Positions 8,455-16,448 of a DNA stretch of 37,155 nucleotides are shown here, one piece after another; positions within the stretch are counted from its first letter, which is position 1, and each line of letters opens with the position of its first letter. Source of the stretch: Chloroflexota bacterium (GTDB lineage Bacteria; Chloroflexota; Limnocylindria; Limnocylindrales; CSP1-4). The stretch is from assembly GCA_021812735.1 (NCBI GenBank), contig JAKAMV010000009.1, positions 1-37,155 of the forward strand, in the 5' to 3' direction. The notes under the pieces are model-generated. The model was not told the origin of the DNA. It searched no databases and saw nothing but the letters and a program-made list of their open reading frames with translations. A program made the translations under genes and the position numbers.

Positions 8455-10919
8455 GCTGCGCCGGCGTCGGCGCTGGGCCGGCGGGCGGAGCGACGCGCGG
8501 AGGGACGCGCGGAGACAGCCGCGCGCGACCGCGGGCGCGGGTTCGTCGCCGTGCGCCCCGCGGCATGCGCCCGCCGGGGCAGCAACGCCCCCGGATCCGG
8601 CGGGCCACCCGGCAAGCTCTGCGCCACGAGATCGCCCGCGGGGAGCAGCACGGCCGCGCCGCATAGCAGGCAGATCCCGTCCGCGCCACGGCGCGCGACG
8701 GGGCCCGCGTCGGCCGCGTGCCGCGCGCCGAGCGGCTCGAAGTCGGTGGTGAAATCGCAGGCCGGGTAGCGCGAGCAGCCCCAGAAGACTTTGCCCGTAC
8801 GCCGGGCGCGCCGGGTCACCAGGTGCCCCTGCCCGCACCTCGGGCAATCCACATCGAACGGCAGCGGCGGCGGGGACGGCGGTCCTTCTTTCCTGATGTA
8901 GGTGCATGCGGGGTAGCGCGAGCAGCCAACGAAGGGCCCGAAGCGGCCCCGTTTCTCCACCAGCGTCCCTTCGCCGCACGCGGGGCACGGGTCCCCGACC
9001 CCCGGCAGCGCTGCGTTCGCCGCGGCCACGTCGGGTCCCGCGGCCACCGCCGTCCCGTCCCCCGTCTCGTCCGCGAGCGGCCGGCTCTCCTGGTGCTCGG
9101 GGTAGAGCGAGCACGAGAGGAAGCGGCCGTAGCGGCCCAACCGGATCACCATGGGATGGCCCAGCGAGCAGACCTCGTCGGATGGTTCGGTGGTGAAGTC
9201 CCGCCGCCGCAGCTCGCGCCGCTTCTCATCTACGCGGTCACGCAGGGGACCGTAGAACTCACGCAGCAGCGGCACCCATTCGCGCTCCCCGCGCGCGATC
9301 TCGTCGAGCCGCTCCTCCATGCGTGCCGTGAACGCCGGATCGACGAACTCGCCAAAATGCTCGACGAGCAGGTCCGTGACGATCTCGCCGACGGGTTCGG
9401 GCCGTAGGCGCCGATCGACCAGCTTGACGTAACCCCGGTCCTGGATCGTCGAGATGATGGCCGCATAGGTCGAGGGCCGCCCGATCCCCTTCTCCTCCAG
9501 CGCCTTGACCAGGGTCGCCTCCGTGTAGCGCGGCGGCGGCTCGGTGAAGTGCTGGGTCGGGGTCACCTCCACGACCACTGTCGCGGTGCCCTCCGAAAGC
9601 GTCGGCAGGCGGCCTTCGCGTTCCTCGGCATCGTCGTCGCGGCCTTCGGTGTAGACCCGGGAGAAGCCGTCGAACGTGGTGCGGCTCGCGGTGGCTCGCA
9701 GGCCGTACGGTCCTGCCTCGAGATCGACGCTGGTGGTCTCGATCTCCTTCGAAGCCATCTGCGAGGCCAGGGCACGCTGCCAGATGAGCCGATAGAGCCG
9801 CAGCTCGTCGGCCTTCAGGTGCCCCGCCAGCGAGTCCGGGTCGCGCCGGAAGCTGGTCGGGCGGATCGACTCGTGCGCCTCCTGAGCGCCGCGTGTCTTC
9901 GTGCGGTAGACGCGGCCACGCGGGACGACATACGGTGGGCCGTATCGTTCGCGGATCACGTCCCGCGCCTCGCTCATCGCGACGCTGGCCATGGCGGTCG
10001 AGTCGGTTCGCATGTACGTGATCAGCCCGACCTGACCGTCGCCGGTGTCGACGCCCTCGTAAAGCCGCTGGGCGGTCGACATCGTCCGCCTGGGCGAGAA
10101 ACCGAGCTTGCGGCTTGCCTCCTGCTGCAGGGTGCTGGTGGTGAACGGGGGCGCCGGGTTCATCCTCCGGGTCGCCACGGTCACCTTCGTGACGCGTGGC
10201 CGGAGCGCCCGCAACGCATCCGCATGGGCCTGTGCAGTCGCGCCGTCCTCGATCTGCGGCTTCGCCCCGCCGATGCGGATCAGCTCGGCCGCAAAGCGTT
10301 CGCCCTCGCCCGTCTCGAGCAGTGCCTCGAGGGTCCAGTACTCCCGTGGGGTGAACGCCCGGATCTCGCGTTCGCGTTCCACCACCAGCCGCACCGCGAC
10401 CGACTGGACGCGGCCGGCGGACAGCCCGCCGCGGACCTTGCGGGAGAGGAGCGGGCTGAGCGTATAGCCGACCAGACGGTCCACGATGCGCCGGGTCTGC
10501 TGGGCGTCGACCAGGTGTTCGTCGATGGCTCGCGGGTGGCGGAACGCCTCACGGATGGCGCCCTCCGTGATTTCGCTGAACGTCACCCGTCGCCTCTTCT
10601 CCGGCGGCACGTCAGCCGCCGCCGCCACGTGCCACGCGATCGCCTCGCCCTCGCGGTCGAGGTCGGTCGCCAGGTACACGTCGTCCGCGGCGCGCGCGGC
10701 CCGGCGGATCGCCTCGACCTGTTTGCGGCGATCGTCGGACACGACGTATTCCGGTGCGAAATCGTGGTCGACGTCCACGCCGAGCTTGCCCCGGCCGGGG
10801 TTCTCCGGGAGGTCCCGGACGTGGCCATATGAGGCCAGAACGCGGTACTCGGGACCAAGGTACCGCTCGATCGTCTTCGCCTTGGCAGGCGACTCGACGA
10901 CCACCAAGTGCTTCGTCAT
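8451..10919 (-). CDS. topA: DNA topoisomerase I
   Basis: The 822-residue type IA topoisomerase relaxes negative supercoils. The Toprim domain opens with L-V-V-V-E-S-P-A-K-A-K-T-I and has the D-L-D-R-E-G-E-A acidic triad (about 86-93). The catalytic tyrosine is Y302 in G-L-I-T-Y-M-R-T-D-S. Three C-terminal Cys4 zinc ribbons follow (C-x-L-G-H at about 600, then two C-P-x-C-G units), with a degenerate fourth Cys pair (C-L-L-C-G) near the end. A basic Arg/Ala-rich tail closes the protein. I chose the ATG at 10919 over the one at 10937 because homology begins directly there and the extended -10 box TGCTACACT overlaps the upstream one. The downstream xer gene overlaps its stop. Confidence 0.95.
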   Translation of the reverse strand: MTKHLVVVESPAKAKTIERYLGPEYRVLASYGHVRDLPENPGRGKLGVDVDHDFAPEYVVSDDRRKQVEAIRRAARAADDVYLATDLDREGEAIAWHVAAAADVPPEKRRRVTFSEITEGAIREAFRHPRAIDEHLVDAQQTRRIVDRLVGYTLSPLLSRKVRGGLSAGRVQSVAVRLVVEREREIRAFTPREYWTLEALLETGEGERFAAELIRIGGAKPQIEDGATAQAHADALRALRPRVTKVTVATRRMNPAPPFTTSTLQQEASRKLGFSPRRTMSTAQRLYEGVDTGDGQVGLITYMRTDSTAMASVAMSEARDVIRERYGPPYVVPRGRVYRTKTRGAQEAHESIRPTSFRRDPDSLAGHLKADELRLYRLIWQRALASQMASKEIETTSVDLEAGPYGLRATASRTTFDGFSRVYTEGRDDDAEEREGRLPTLSEGTATVVVEVTPTQHFTEPPPRYTEATLVKALEEKGIGRPSTYAAIISTIQDRGYVKLVDRRLRPEPVGEIVTDLLVEHFGEFVDPAFTARMEERLDEIARGEREWVPLLREFYGPLRDRVDEKRRELRRRDFTTEPSDEVCSLGHPMVIRLGRYGRFLSCSLYPEHQESRPLADETGDGTAVAAGPDVAAANAALPGVGDPCPACGEGTLVEKRGRFGPFVGCSRYPACTYIRKEGPPSPPPLPFDVDCPRCGQGHLVTRRARRTGKVFWGCSRYPACDFTTDFEPLGARHAADAGPVARRGADGICLLCGAAVLLPAGDLVAQSLPGGPPDPGALLPRRAHAAGRTATNPRPRSRAAVSARPSARRSARRPSADAGAA

Positions 10920-10927
10920 CGCGCGGG

Positions 10928-10936
10928 AGTGTAGCA
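10928..10936 (-). promoter_or_regulatory. Extended -10 box of topA
   Basis: TGC-TACACT (extended -10, 4 of 6 in the hexamer) is followed by 8 nt and the topA ATG at 10919. No strong -35 hexamer is seen; the region where it should lie holds the inverted repeat at 10951-10970. Confidence 0.5.
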
Positions 10937-10950
10937 CCCGTCCCTTACGC

Positions 10951-10970
10951 GCCAGTCACCTGCGACTGGC
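10951..10970. promoter_or_regulatory. Inverted repeat in the topA promoter region
   Basis: A perfect 7-bp inverted repeat (GCCAGTC with GACTGGC, 6-bp spacer) lies 15-34 bp upstream of the topA -10 hexamer, overlapping the expected -35 region. It could be an operator or supercoiling-sensitive element, or a weak terminator of the upstream gene. The rest of the 175-bp gap between topA and the 108-residue gene shows only a 10-bp palindrome at 11041-11050. Confidence 0.4.
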
Positions 10971-11094
10971 CGCGAGACCTCCGGGGCGCCACGCGCCAAG
11001 CAGCCCGACGGCCGCCGCCGAGCGGACCCGGCCCCTGCGCAGCAGCTGCTCGACGCCGGCGCACCGGTCGCGCGTTTGCGGAGCGCCGCGGCGT

Positions 11095-11421
11095 TCAGGT
11101 TTCGCGGATTCGGCGCAGCAGCTCTTCGTCGAACTCGAGCTCAGGCTCGGCCTCGGGCCCGGCTCCGGTCCGGCGGTCGGCAGCGGCCGTCGCGTCGGAG
11201 CGGTCCGCCTGCGCCATCTCTGCCGGCACCTCGACGAAGCGCACCTGGCCCAGCGGGAAGACGAACCAATGGTCCCCCTGGGCGACCCAGGCGGGGCGTT
11301 TACCGCTGGTCAGCCGCACGTTGGTGCAGACGACGCACGTGTCCCCCGCCTGCGGCAGCGCCATCAGATCGACGAGCAGCGGCTGTTCGTTGAGCAGATG
11401 TAGGACGGCACCGCGGATCAT
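11095..11421 (-). CDS. Small protein of unknown function, 108 residues
   Basis: I do not recognise this family. The first 75 residues look like a compact beta-rich domain: M-I-R-G-A-V-L-H-L-L-N-E-Q-P, then L-V-D-L, C-V-V-C-T-N-V-R, and W-F-V-F-P-L-G-Q-V-R-F-V-E-V. They are followed by an acidic, low-complexity tail ending in E-F-D-E-E-L-L-R-R-I-R-E-T. There is no signal peptide or membrane segment. It starts 5 nt after the stop of the CAP-domain gene, so it is co-transcribed with it; the ATG at 11421 is preferred over upstream in-frame codons, which lie inside that gene. Codon use matches the neighbours, supporting a real gene. Confidence 0.7.
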   Translation of the reverse strand: MIRGAVLHLLNEQPLLVDLMALPQAGDTCVVCTNVRLTSGKRPAWVAQGDHWFVFPLGQVRFVEVPAEMAQADRSDATAAADRRTGAGPEAEPELEFDEELLRRIRET

Positions 11422-11426
11422 CGCCG

Positions 11427-13211
11427 TCAGGGATGGTAGAAGTCGAAGACGACCAGCACGTACCCGTTCGCATCCCAGACGCCGATCCCGACCGTCGAAT
11501 ACGCGGGGTTCTTCAGGTTGACCCAGTGACCGCCGGCGTACGACTTTTCCGACTGGAAGAACGTGAGCGAGTTGATCGCGACCTGGCGCGGGCTGCCGCT
11601 CTGACAGCCGATGTTCTCCGCCCACCGGTAGCTCGTGTAGCCGGCGCGGGCCAGGCGATCTCCGGGTGTCCCGTCGAGGAAGTGACTGCAGGCGTCGCGC
11701 ACCGCCTGGTACTTCGCGTAGGGGCGCGACACGTTGGCGGAGATCCCGGCGCTCAGCGTGAGCGGCGCCACATACGAGCTATACCGGCCAGACCCGTAGC
11801 CGTCGCACGTGCCGTCGGAGCGGACCCAGCCGCCGGTCCGGGTGCAGTTCAGGAGCTGCAGGGCGTACTGCTCGACGCTCAGCCAGGGCGCGCTCGCGCT
11901 CGCGCTGGGCGCTGGTGCCGCGGGCGGTTTCGGCGTCGCGGCGGGGCTCCGGACGGGCGCGGGGCTCGCCCGAGTGACGGCGGTTGCTGGAGTGGCCGTG
12001 GAGATTGCGCGTGCGACGGCCGACGCGGCCACGCGGAAGGAGGCGCGCAGGCTCGTCGCGCCGCCGGGCAGCGCGATGGGGATGCCGTCCCGGTCCCTGG
12101 CCGTGGCGGCAATGCTGAGCGTGTAGGCGTGCCCGGCTGCCAGGGCCTGCGCGGGCACAAAGACGAGCACGGTGTCGTGCTCGGCCCAGCTGAACGTACC
12201 GGCCACGCGCGCCCCGTTGGGCAGCGCGACGAGCCGGAACGCCGCCTGCGTGGTCGAGCGGTCCATGGCACGGTCGAAGCGCACGCTCACCGACGCACCG
12301 GCAGCCACGCCTTGCGCGTGGTCGGCCGGCCGCGTGCGAACCACCGCGGGCTGGTCGAGCGTCCGCACCACGTAGCGCGGGACCGGGCTGACGGCCATGC
12401 CGTCGGTGGCGAAGACCGGCGCACCGAACGTGACGCTGTAGGTCGTGTCGGGTGCCAACGGTTGCGACGGCACCCACGTCACGACCATCGGCGCACCGCG
12501 CTGCAGGTCGGCGCTGAGCTGGCCCGTGGCCGGCGGGGTGATCTGGAGGGCGGCCTGCAGGCTGTCGACGTCGATCTCGCGGCTGAACGTGAACCGGAAG
12601 CCCGCCGCGGGGCTGGCGCGACTGCCGACGAGCGCGGCGGCCCGGATCGTGGCGGTCGGCGCGTCGGCCGTGAAGAAGAGGGCCCGCACCGGATCGCCAA
12701 GCGGGCCACCCGCGGCAGAACGCGCATCCGAGCCCACGGAGATCGTGTAGAGCGTCCCGGGTGCCCAGGCGTGCAGCGGCGCGACCGAAAGCAGCGTGTC
12801 CGCGTTGGCCCACCGCAGCCGGATCTGAACGGGCGGCGTGATGGTCAGCGCTGCCCCCACGGACTCGCGGTCCATCGGCACGTTGAACGAGAGCCGGATC
12901 GGCTGGTTGCCGGCCACGTCGGCCACCAGGGGGGTCGCCAGCCGCGCGATCGCCCGAGTGTCGATTGGGGGCGGGTGACGCCCCTCCGCCTGCGGCGCCA
13001 GCGCGACGACCGCCAGGGCGCCGGCCACGAGCAGCACCATGCCCAGCACGACGATGCGCAGGGCATGGGCGCGGCTTCGCAGGGACAGCATGTAGACACC
13101 CGCCAGGACTGGTACCGCGGCGATCACGACGAGGATCGCCCATCCGAGCCGCGGCCCGCGTGGGTCGTGCTCGGTGGCGCCGGACCCGGCAAGGCGTCCG
13201 ACCCGCTTCAT
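11427..13211 (-). CDS. Membrane-anchored protein with Ig-like (Big_5-type) domains and a C-terminal CAP/SCP domain
   Basis: The 594-residue product has two hydrophobic helices near the N-terminus (about 26-46 and 53-77), then three tandem repeats of about 100 residues each. Each repeat carries I-R-L-S-F-N-V-P-M-D / F-R-F-T-F-S-R-E-I-D / V-S-V-R-F-D-R-A-M-D and a P-x-T-x-Y-x-x-x-x or A-x-x-Y-T-x-x-x motif typical of bacterial Ig-like Big_5 domains. An Ala/Pro/Ser/Thr-rich linker follows (about 405-445). The C-terminal CAP (SCP/PR1) domain has A-V-R-D-A-C-S-H-F, Y-R-W-A-E-N-I-G-C and G-G-H-W-V-N-L-K-N-P-A-Y. This suggests an extracellular, surface-displayed protein. The biochemical role of bacterial CAP domains is poorly defined. 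The ATG at 13211 has an extended -10 box 9 nt upstream. The 87 bp between it and dprA holds only that promoter. Confidence 0.85.
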   Translation of the reverse strand: MKRVGRLAGSGATEHDPRGPRLGWAILVVIAAVPVLAGVYMLSLRSRAHALRIVVLGMVLLVAGALAVVALAPQAEGRHPPPIDTRAIARLATPLVADVAGNQPIRLSFNVPMDRESVGAALTITPPVQIRLRWANADTLLSVAPLHAWAPGTLYTISVGSDARSAAGGPLGDPVRALFFTADAPTATIRAAALVGSRASPAAGFRFTFSREIDVDSLQAALQITPPATGQLSADLQRGAPMVVTWVPSQPLAPDTTYSVTFGAPVFATDGMAVSPVPRYVVRTLDQPAVVRTRPADHAQGVAAGASVSVRFDRAMDRSTTQAAFRLVALPNGARVAGTFSWAEHDTVLVFVPAQALAAGHAYTLSIAATARDRDGIPIALPGGATSLRASFRVAASAVARAISTATPATAVTRASPAPVRSPAATPKPPAAPAPSASASAPWLSVEQYALQLLNCTRTGGWVRSDGTCDGYGSGRYSSYVAPLTLSAGISANVSRPYAKYQAVRDACSHFLDGTPGDRLARAGYTSYRWAENIGCQSGSPRQVAINSLTFFQSEKSYAGGHWVNLKNPAYSTVGIGVWDANGYVLVVFDFYHP

Positions 13212-13220
13212 CCGCGCTGC

Positions 13221-13229
13221 AGCGTACCA
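13221..13229 (-). promoter_or_regulatory. Extended -10 box before the CAP-domain gene
   Basis: TGG-TACGCT lies 9 nt upstream of the ATG at 13211, and no Shine-Dalgarno sequence is present. The hexamer matches the -10 consensus only at its invariant T, A and T positions, but the TG extension and the spacing repeat the pattern seen at topA and ctaG. Confidence 0.4.
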
Positions 13230-13298
13230 GACGGACGCAACGTCGACGGCGCGCGGCACCGGCCGAGGAGCGAGCTCCGCCGTGGCACGGGCATCGAC

Positions 13299-14720
13299 TC
13301 AGGGCGCTGTCAGGAGCAGCCGGCCGGCCGGGAGATAGAGCGGCCCCATCGACCGCACGAGCCCGCGCAGCTGCAGCAGCGTCAAGGTCGCCGCCAGCTC
13401 GCCGGGGGAGGCGCGCGTGGCGTCGAGCAGTTGGTCCATGGTGATCGGTCCACGCGCCACGATGCGCGCCACCTCGCGCTCCGGCATGCTGAGCGCCGGC
13501 AGCACCGCGGCGTCGTGGCGGGGACCCCCGGCTGCCACGCGGCACGCGGCACCCGGCCCGGTGCCGGTCAGCCCTGCGAACCCGTCCCGCGCCGCGTCGG
13601 ACGAGAAAACCGCCGCGGCCGGGTCGCACGTGAGGCACCCGGCGGGATCCACCACGGCGCCCCCGCCAGATTGGCCCACGTCGACGCTTGTTTCCTCCCA
13701 GCCCAGCTCCCGGCAGAGCTCCCGCGCGCCGCCAAAGGCGTGGCCCGAGCCCTCGTCGAGCAACGCGCGGCACCCGGCGGAGAGCTCGGACGTCGCGCGA
13801 CCGGGCACTACGTAGAGCGGCACGCCCTGCTCCATGGCGAGGTGCGCCGTGATCAACGCCCCGCTCCGCGCTGGCGCCTCCACGACCAGTACCGCATCGG
13901 CGAGGGCCACGATCAGCCGGTTCCGCCGTGGATACGTGCCGCGCGACGCCCGGGCCGCCGGCGGCAGCTCACCGATGACTGCGCCACGCTCCAGGATCCT
14001 GCGCACCAGCGCGCGATGGGCGGCCGGTCCCGGTCGCGCATGGCCCGCGCCGATCGCCGCGAGCGTCGTGCCGCCGGCCTCGAGCGCCGCCGCATGCGCC
14101 GCGCCGTCGATGCCGATCGCCAGTCCAGAGACCACGGTGACGCCACGGGCGGCGAGACCAGCGGCGGCCCGCGACGCCTCGAAGCGGCCCGCCGGCGACG
14201 CGCGACGGGTTCCAACGATCGCCACCGCACGCGGCGCGTCGAGCGCGCGGGGATCGCCCTGCCCGAAGAGGACCGGTGGCGGGACCAGCAGTGTCTGGAG
14301 CCGGGCCGGATAGTCGGCGTCGAGGAGCGTGACCGTCCAGACAGCCGCAGCCGCCAGTGCCGCCAGCCGCGCGCCGGGGTCCTGCGCCGCCGCCTCGATA
14401 CCGGCGAGCGTCGCGGCGGCGAGCACACCGCGCCGCCGCTCCGGCTCCGACGCGAGGCCGCGCCCGAGCCGACCGCGGGCCGCCAACCAGAGGACGCGGC
14501 GGGCGGTGCCGTGCGTGGCCACCAGGTGGGCCAGCGTCCGCTCCCCGACCCCGTCGACGGTTGCGAGCACCACCCACGCCTGGCGCTCCTCGGCCAGCGT
14601 TTCCACCTCCGAGGAACGGAATGGCGCGCCCGGCCTCGTCCTGAGCGAATGCGCGTCCCGCCCTCCCCCGACCGGCTGCGCTTCCGGGCCGCGCGGCCCG
14701 AACGGCCCGACGCCCAGCAT
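13299..14720 (-). CDS. dprA: DNA-processing protein DprA
   Basis: DprA binds incoming single-stranded DNA and loads RecA in natural transformation. The 473-residue product has an N-terminal helical region, the Rossmann-like core with V-G-T-R-R-A-S (169-175), S-G-L-A-I-G-I-D-G-A-A-H (198-209) and Y-P-R-R-N-R-L-I (263-270), then a C-terminal winged-helix domain (about 405-473, P-I-T-M-D-Q-L-L-D-A-T). It is about 100 residues longer than most DprA proteins because of a Gly/Asp-rich insertion (about 345-405) and an N-terminal extension. The ATG lies 3 nt after the comM stop codon, so the two competence-linked genes are one operon. No other competence genes are in the window. Confidence 0.95.
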   Translation of the reverse strand: MLGVGPFGPRGPEAQPVGGGRDAHSLRTRPGAPFRSSEVETLAEERQAWVVLATVDGVGERTLAHLVATHGTARRVLWLAARGRLGRGLASEPERRRGVLAAATLAGIEAAAQDPGARLAALAAAAVWTVTLLDADYPARLQTLLVPPPVLFGQGDPRALDAPRAVAIVGTRRASPAGRFEASRAAAGLAARGVTVVSGLAIGIDGAAHAAALEAGGTTLAAIGAGHARPGPAAHRALVRRILERGAVIGELPPAARASRGTYPRRNRLIVALADAVLVVEAPARSGALITAHLAMEQGVPLYVVPGRATSELSAGCRALLDEGSGHAFGGARELCRELGWEETSVDVGQSGGGAVVDPAGCLTCDPAAAVFSSDAARDGFAGLTGTGPGAACRVAAGGPRHDAAVLPALSMPEREVARIVARGPITMDQLLDATRASPGELAATLTLLQLRGLVRSMGPLYLPAGRLLLTAP

Positions 14721-14723
14721 CCG

Positions 14724-16298
14724 TCAGGCGGCCAGTTCCGGCCGCAGTGCGGTGGCCGGGTCGCGCAGGTCGGCAGCCGCCAAGAGGTCGGCCTCGAGCA
14801 CGGCCTCCCGGTCGGCCAGGTCGGCGATCGTGCGTGCCACCCGCAGGATCCGGTGCACACCGCGGGCCGACAGGCTCCGACGCGCGGCCACCACCGCAAG
14901 CAGCTCCCGAGCCGACGGGGCGAGCCGGCAGAGCTCGACGGCCTCGCGGCCCGCCAGCCGCGCGTTGAGACGCCCACCGTTGCGCGATTGGGCACGCTCA
15001 CGGGCGCTGGCGATGCGGACGGCCGCGGCGGCGCTCGGCTCGGGATCTGGACCGAGCAGCAGGTCGGCCGGGCGTACGCGGGGCATTTCGACGCGCAGGT
15101 CGAGCCGGTCGAGCAGCGGGCCGCTGATCCGCCGTACATAGCGCTCCGGCTCGCCCGGAGGGCAGGTACAGGCACGCTCCGGGTCGCCGTGGTACCCGCA
15201 CCGGCACGGGTTCATGGCCGCCACCAGCTGGACCTGGGCCGGGAACCGCAGCGACCCCTGAGCCCGCGCGATCACCACACTCCCCTCCTCGAGCGGTTGT
15301 CGAAGCGCCTCGAGGACGTCCCGATCGAACTCCGCGAGCTCGTCGAGGAAGAGCACACCGGTATGCGCCAGGCTCACCTCGCCCGGCGCCAGACGGGGAC
15401 CGCCCCCCACCAGTGCGGGGTACGAAGCGGTGTGGTGGGGTGCGCGGAACGGACGCGCGCGACGCAGCCCGTCGCCCGGGCCGAGCAGGCCGGCCACACT
15501 GGCGATCACCGTCACCTCGAGCGCCTCGCGCTCGTCGAGCGGCGGCAGTAACCCCGGGATCGTCCGTGCCAGGAGCGTCTTGCCGGCACCGGGCGGACCT
15601 ACCAGCAGCAGGCTGTGCCCGCCGGCAAGCGCCACCTCCAGCCCCCAGCGCGCGGCGGCCTGCCCGCGGACATCGGCGAGGTCGACCGGCGGGTCACTGC
15701 CGACCAGCGCGGCGCCAGCCGCGCGCTCGTCGAACGTTCCCGAGACGGCCACGAACGCCGCCCGGGTCGCCTTCGCCGCACGCCGACCGCGCGGACCGGC
15801 AACCAGCCGCGCGGCATCGTCGAGGCCGAGCAGCGGTTCGATCTCGAGTCCGTCGACGAGCGCCGCCTCGGCTGCGTTCGCCGCCGGCACCCCCACGCGG
15901 CGCGCGCCTGCGCGGGCGAGCGTGTGCACCATGGGCAACACGCCCGCCACCGGATGCACGGCGCCCGAGAGTGAGAGTTCCCCCAGGAGGGCCCAGTCCC
16001 CTCCGGAGGCCGCCACCTGGCCCGATGCGACGAGGATGCCCACGGCGATCGCGACGTCATAGGCGGCGCCGTGCTTGCGCCGACCCGCGGGTGCGAGGTT
16101 GACCGTGATGCGCTGCTGTGGATAGAGGAAACCACTGTTGCGGATCGCCCCGCGCACGCGCTCCCGAGCCTCGGAGAGCGCCGCGTCGGGCAGGCCGACG
16201 ATCTGGCAGACTGGCAAGCCAGGCGCCACGTCGACCTCGACCCGCACCAGGGCGCCTTCGAGCCCGTCCACCACCGCCGTGATCAGCGTCGCGAGCAT
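14724..16298 (-). CDS. comM: ComM/YifB-type AAA+ helicase (Mg-chelatase-like)
   Basis: ComM is a hexameric helicase that promotes branch migration of transformed DNA. The 524-residue product has the N-terminal Lon-protease-like S5 fold (1-170, G-L-P-x-x-x-I-V-G-L-P-D-A-A-x-x-E-A-R-E-R-V). The Mg-chelatase AAA+ module has Walker A G-P-P-G-A-G-K-T (234-241), H-H-T-A-S (288-292) and Walker B G-V-L-F-L-D-E (314-320). A four-Cys cluster (M-N-P-C-R-C-G-Y, then C-T-C-P-P-G) and the C-terminal S-A-R-G-V-H-R-I-L-R-V-A-R-T-I-A-D-L signature follow. All family landmarks are present. The ATG at 16298 has TACGCT 7 nt upstream, another leaderless-type start. Confidence 0.95.
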   Translation of the reverse strand: MLATLITAVVDGLEGALVRVEVDVAPGLPVCQIVGLPDAALSEARERVRGAIRNSGFLYPQQRITVNLAPAGRRKHGAAYDVAIAVGILVASGQVAASGGDWALLGELSLSGAVHPVAGVLPMVHTLARAGARRVGVPAANAAEAALVDGLEIEPLLGLDDAARLVAGPRGRRAAKATRAAFVAVSGTFDERAAGAALVGSDPPVDLADVRGQAAARWGLEVALAGGHSLLLVGPPGAGKTLLARTIPGLLPPLDEREALEVTVIASVAGLLGPGDGLRRARPFRAPHHTASYPALVGGGPRLAPGEVSLAHTGVLFLDELAEFDRDVLEALRQPLEEGSVVIARAQGSLRFPAQVQLVAAMNPCRCGYHGDPERACTCPPGEPERYVRRISGPLLDRLDLRVEMPRVRPADLLLGPDPEPSAAAAVRIASARERAQSRNGGRLNARLAGREAVELCRLAPSARELLAVVAARRSLSARGVHRILRVARTIADLADREAVLEADLLAAADLRDPATALRPELAA

Positions 16299-16305
16299 GG
16301 CGCCG

Positions 16306-16311
16306 AGCGTA
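16306..16311 (-). promoter_or_regulatory. -10 box of comM-dprA
   Basis: TACGCT is followed by exactly 7 nt and the comM ATG, the spacing of a leaderless mRNA. No clear -35 box is seen. Confidence 0.4.
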
Positions 16312-16393
16312 CGGCGGGCGGCTCGACGGGCGCTTCGTGGCCGCTCACCGCGCCCTTCACGGCGGATGCACCGCCGGTTATCGCCCGCTCTAC

Positions 16394-16448
16394 GCGCGGT
16401 CAGGTGGTCTGGGGATCTACCGCCGGTGTCGGGCGCGGTCAGGTGGTC
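16394..16448. repeat. Imperfect tandem duplication of the 3' end of the receiver-CpaE gene
   Basis: A 16-bp perfect direct repeat occurs at 16394-16409 and 16433-16448 (39-bp offset). The right copy contains the last sense codons and the TGA of the receiver-CpaE gene; the left copy repeats them downstream of the stop. A shorter shared block (ACCGGCGGT on the minus strand) follows each copy, at slightly different distances. It looks like a small replication-slippage duplication of the gene end. Confidence 0.7.

Noticed and set aside
10920..10937. Alternative topA start six codons upstream
   Set aside because: It overlaps the extended -10 box, and homology begins at the second ATG.
11041..11050. 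AGCAGCTGCT palindrome between the 108-residue gene and topA
   Set aside because: Short and likely by chance in GC-rich DNA; no second copy was noticed.
11433..15551. 4.1-kb plus-strand open frame antisense to the CAP gene, dprA and comM
   Set aside because: It spans three recognisable genes on the minus strand and has a compositionally biased translation with no domain.
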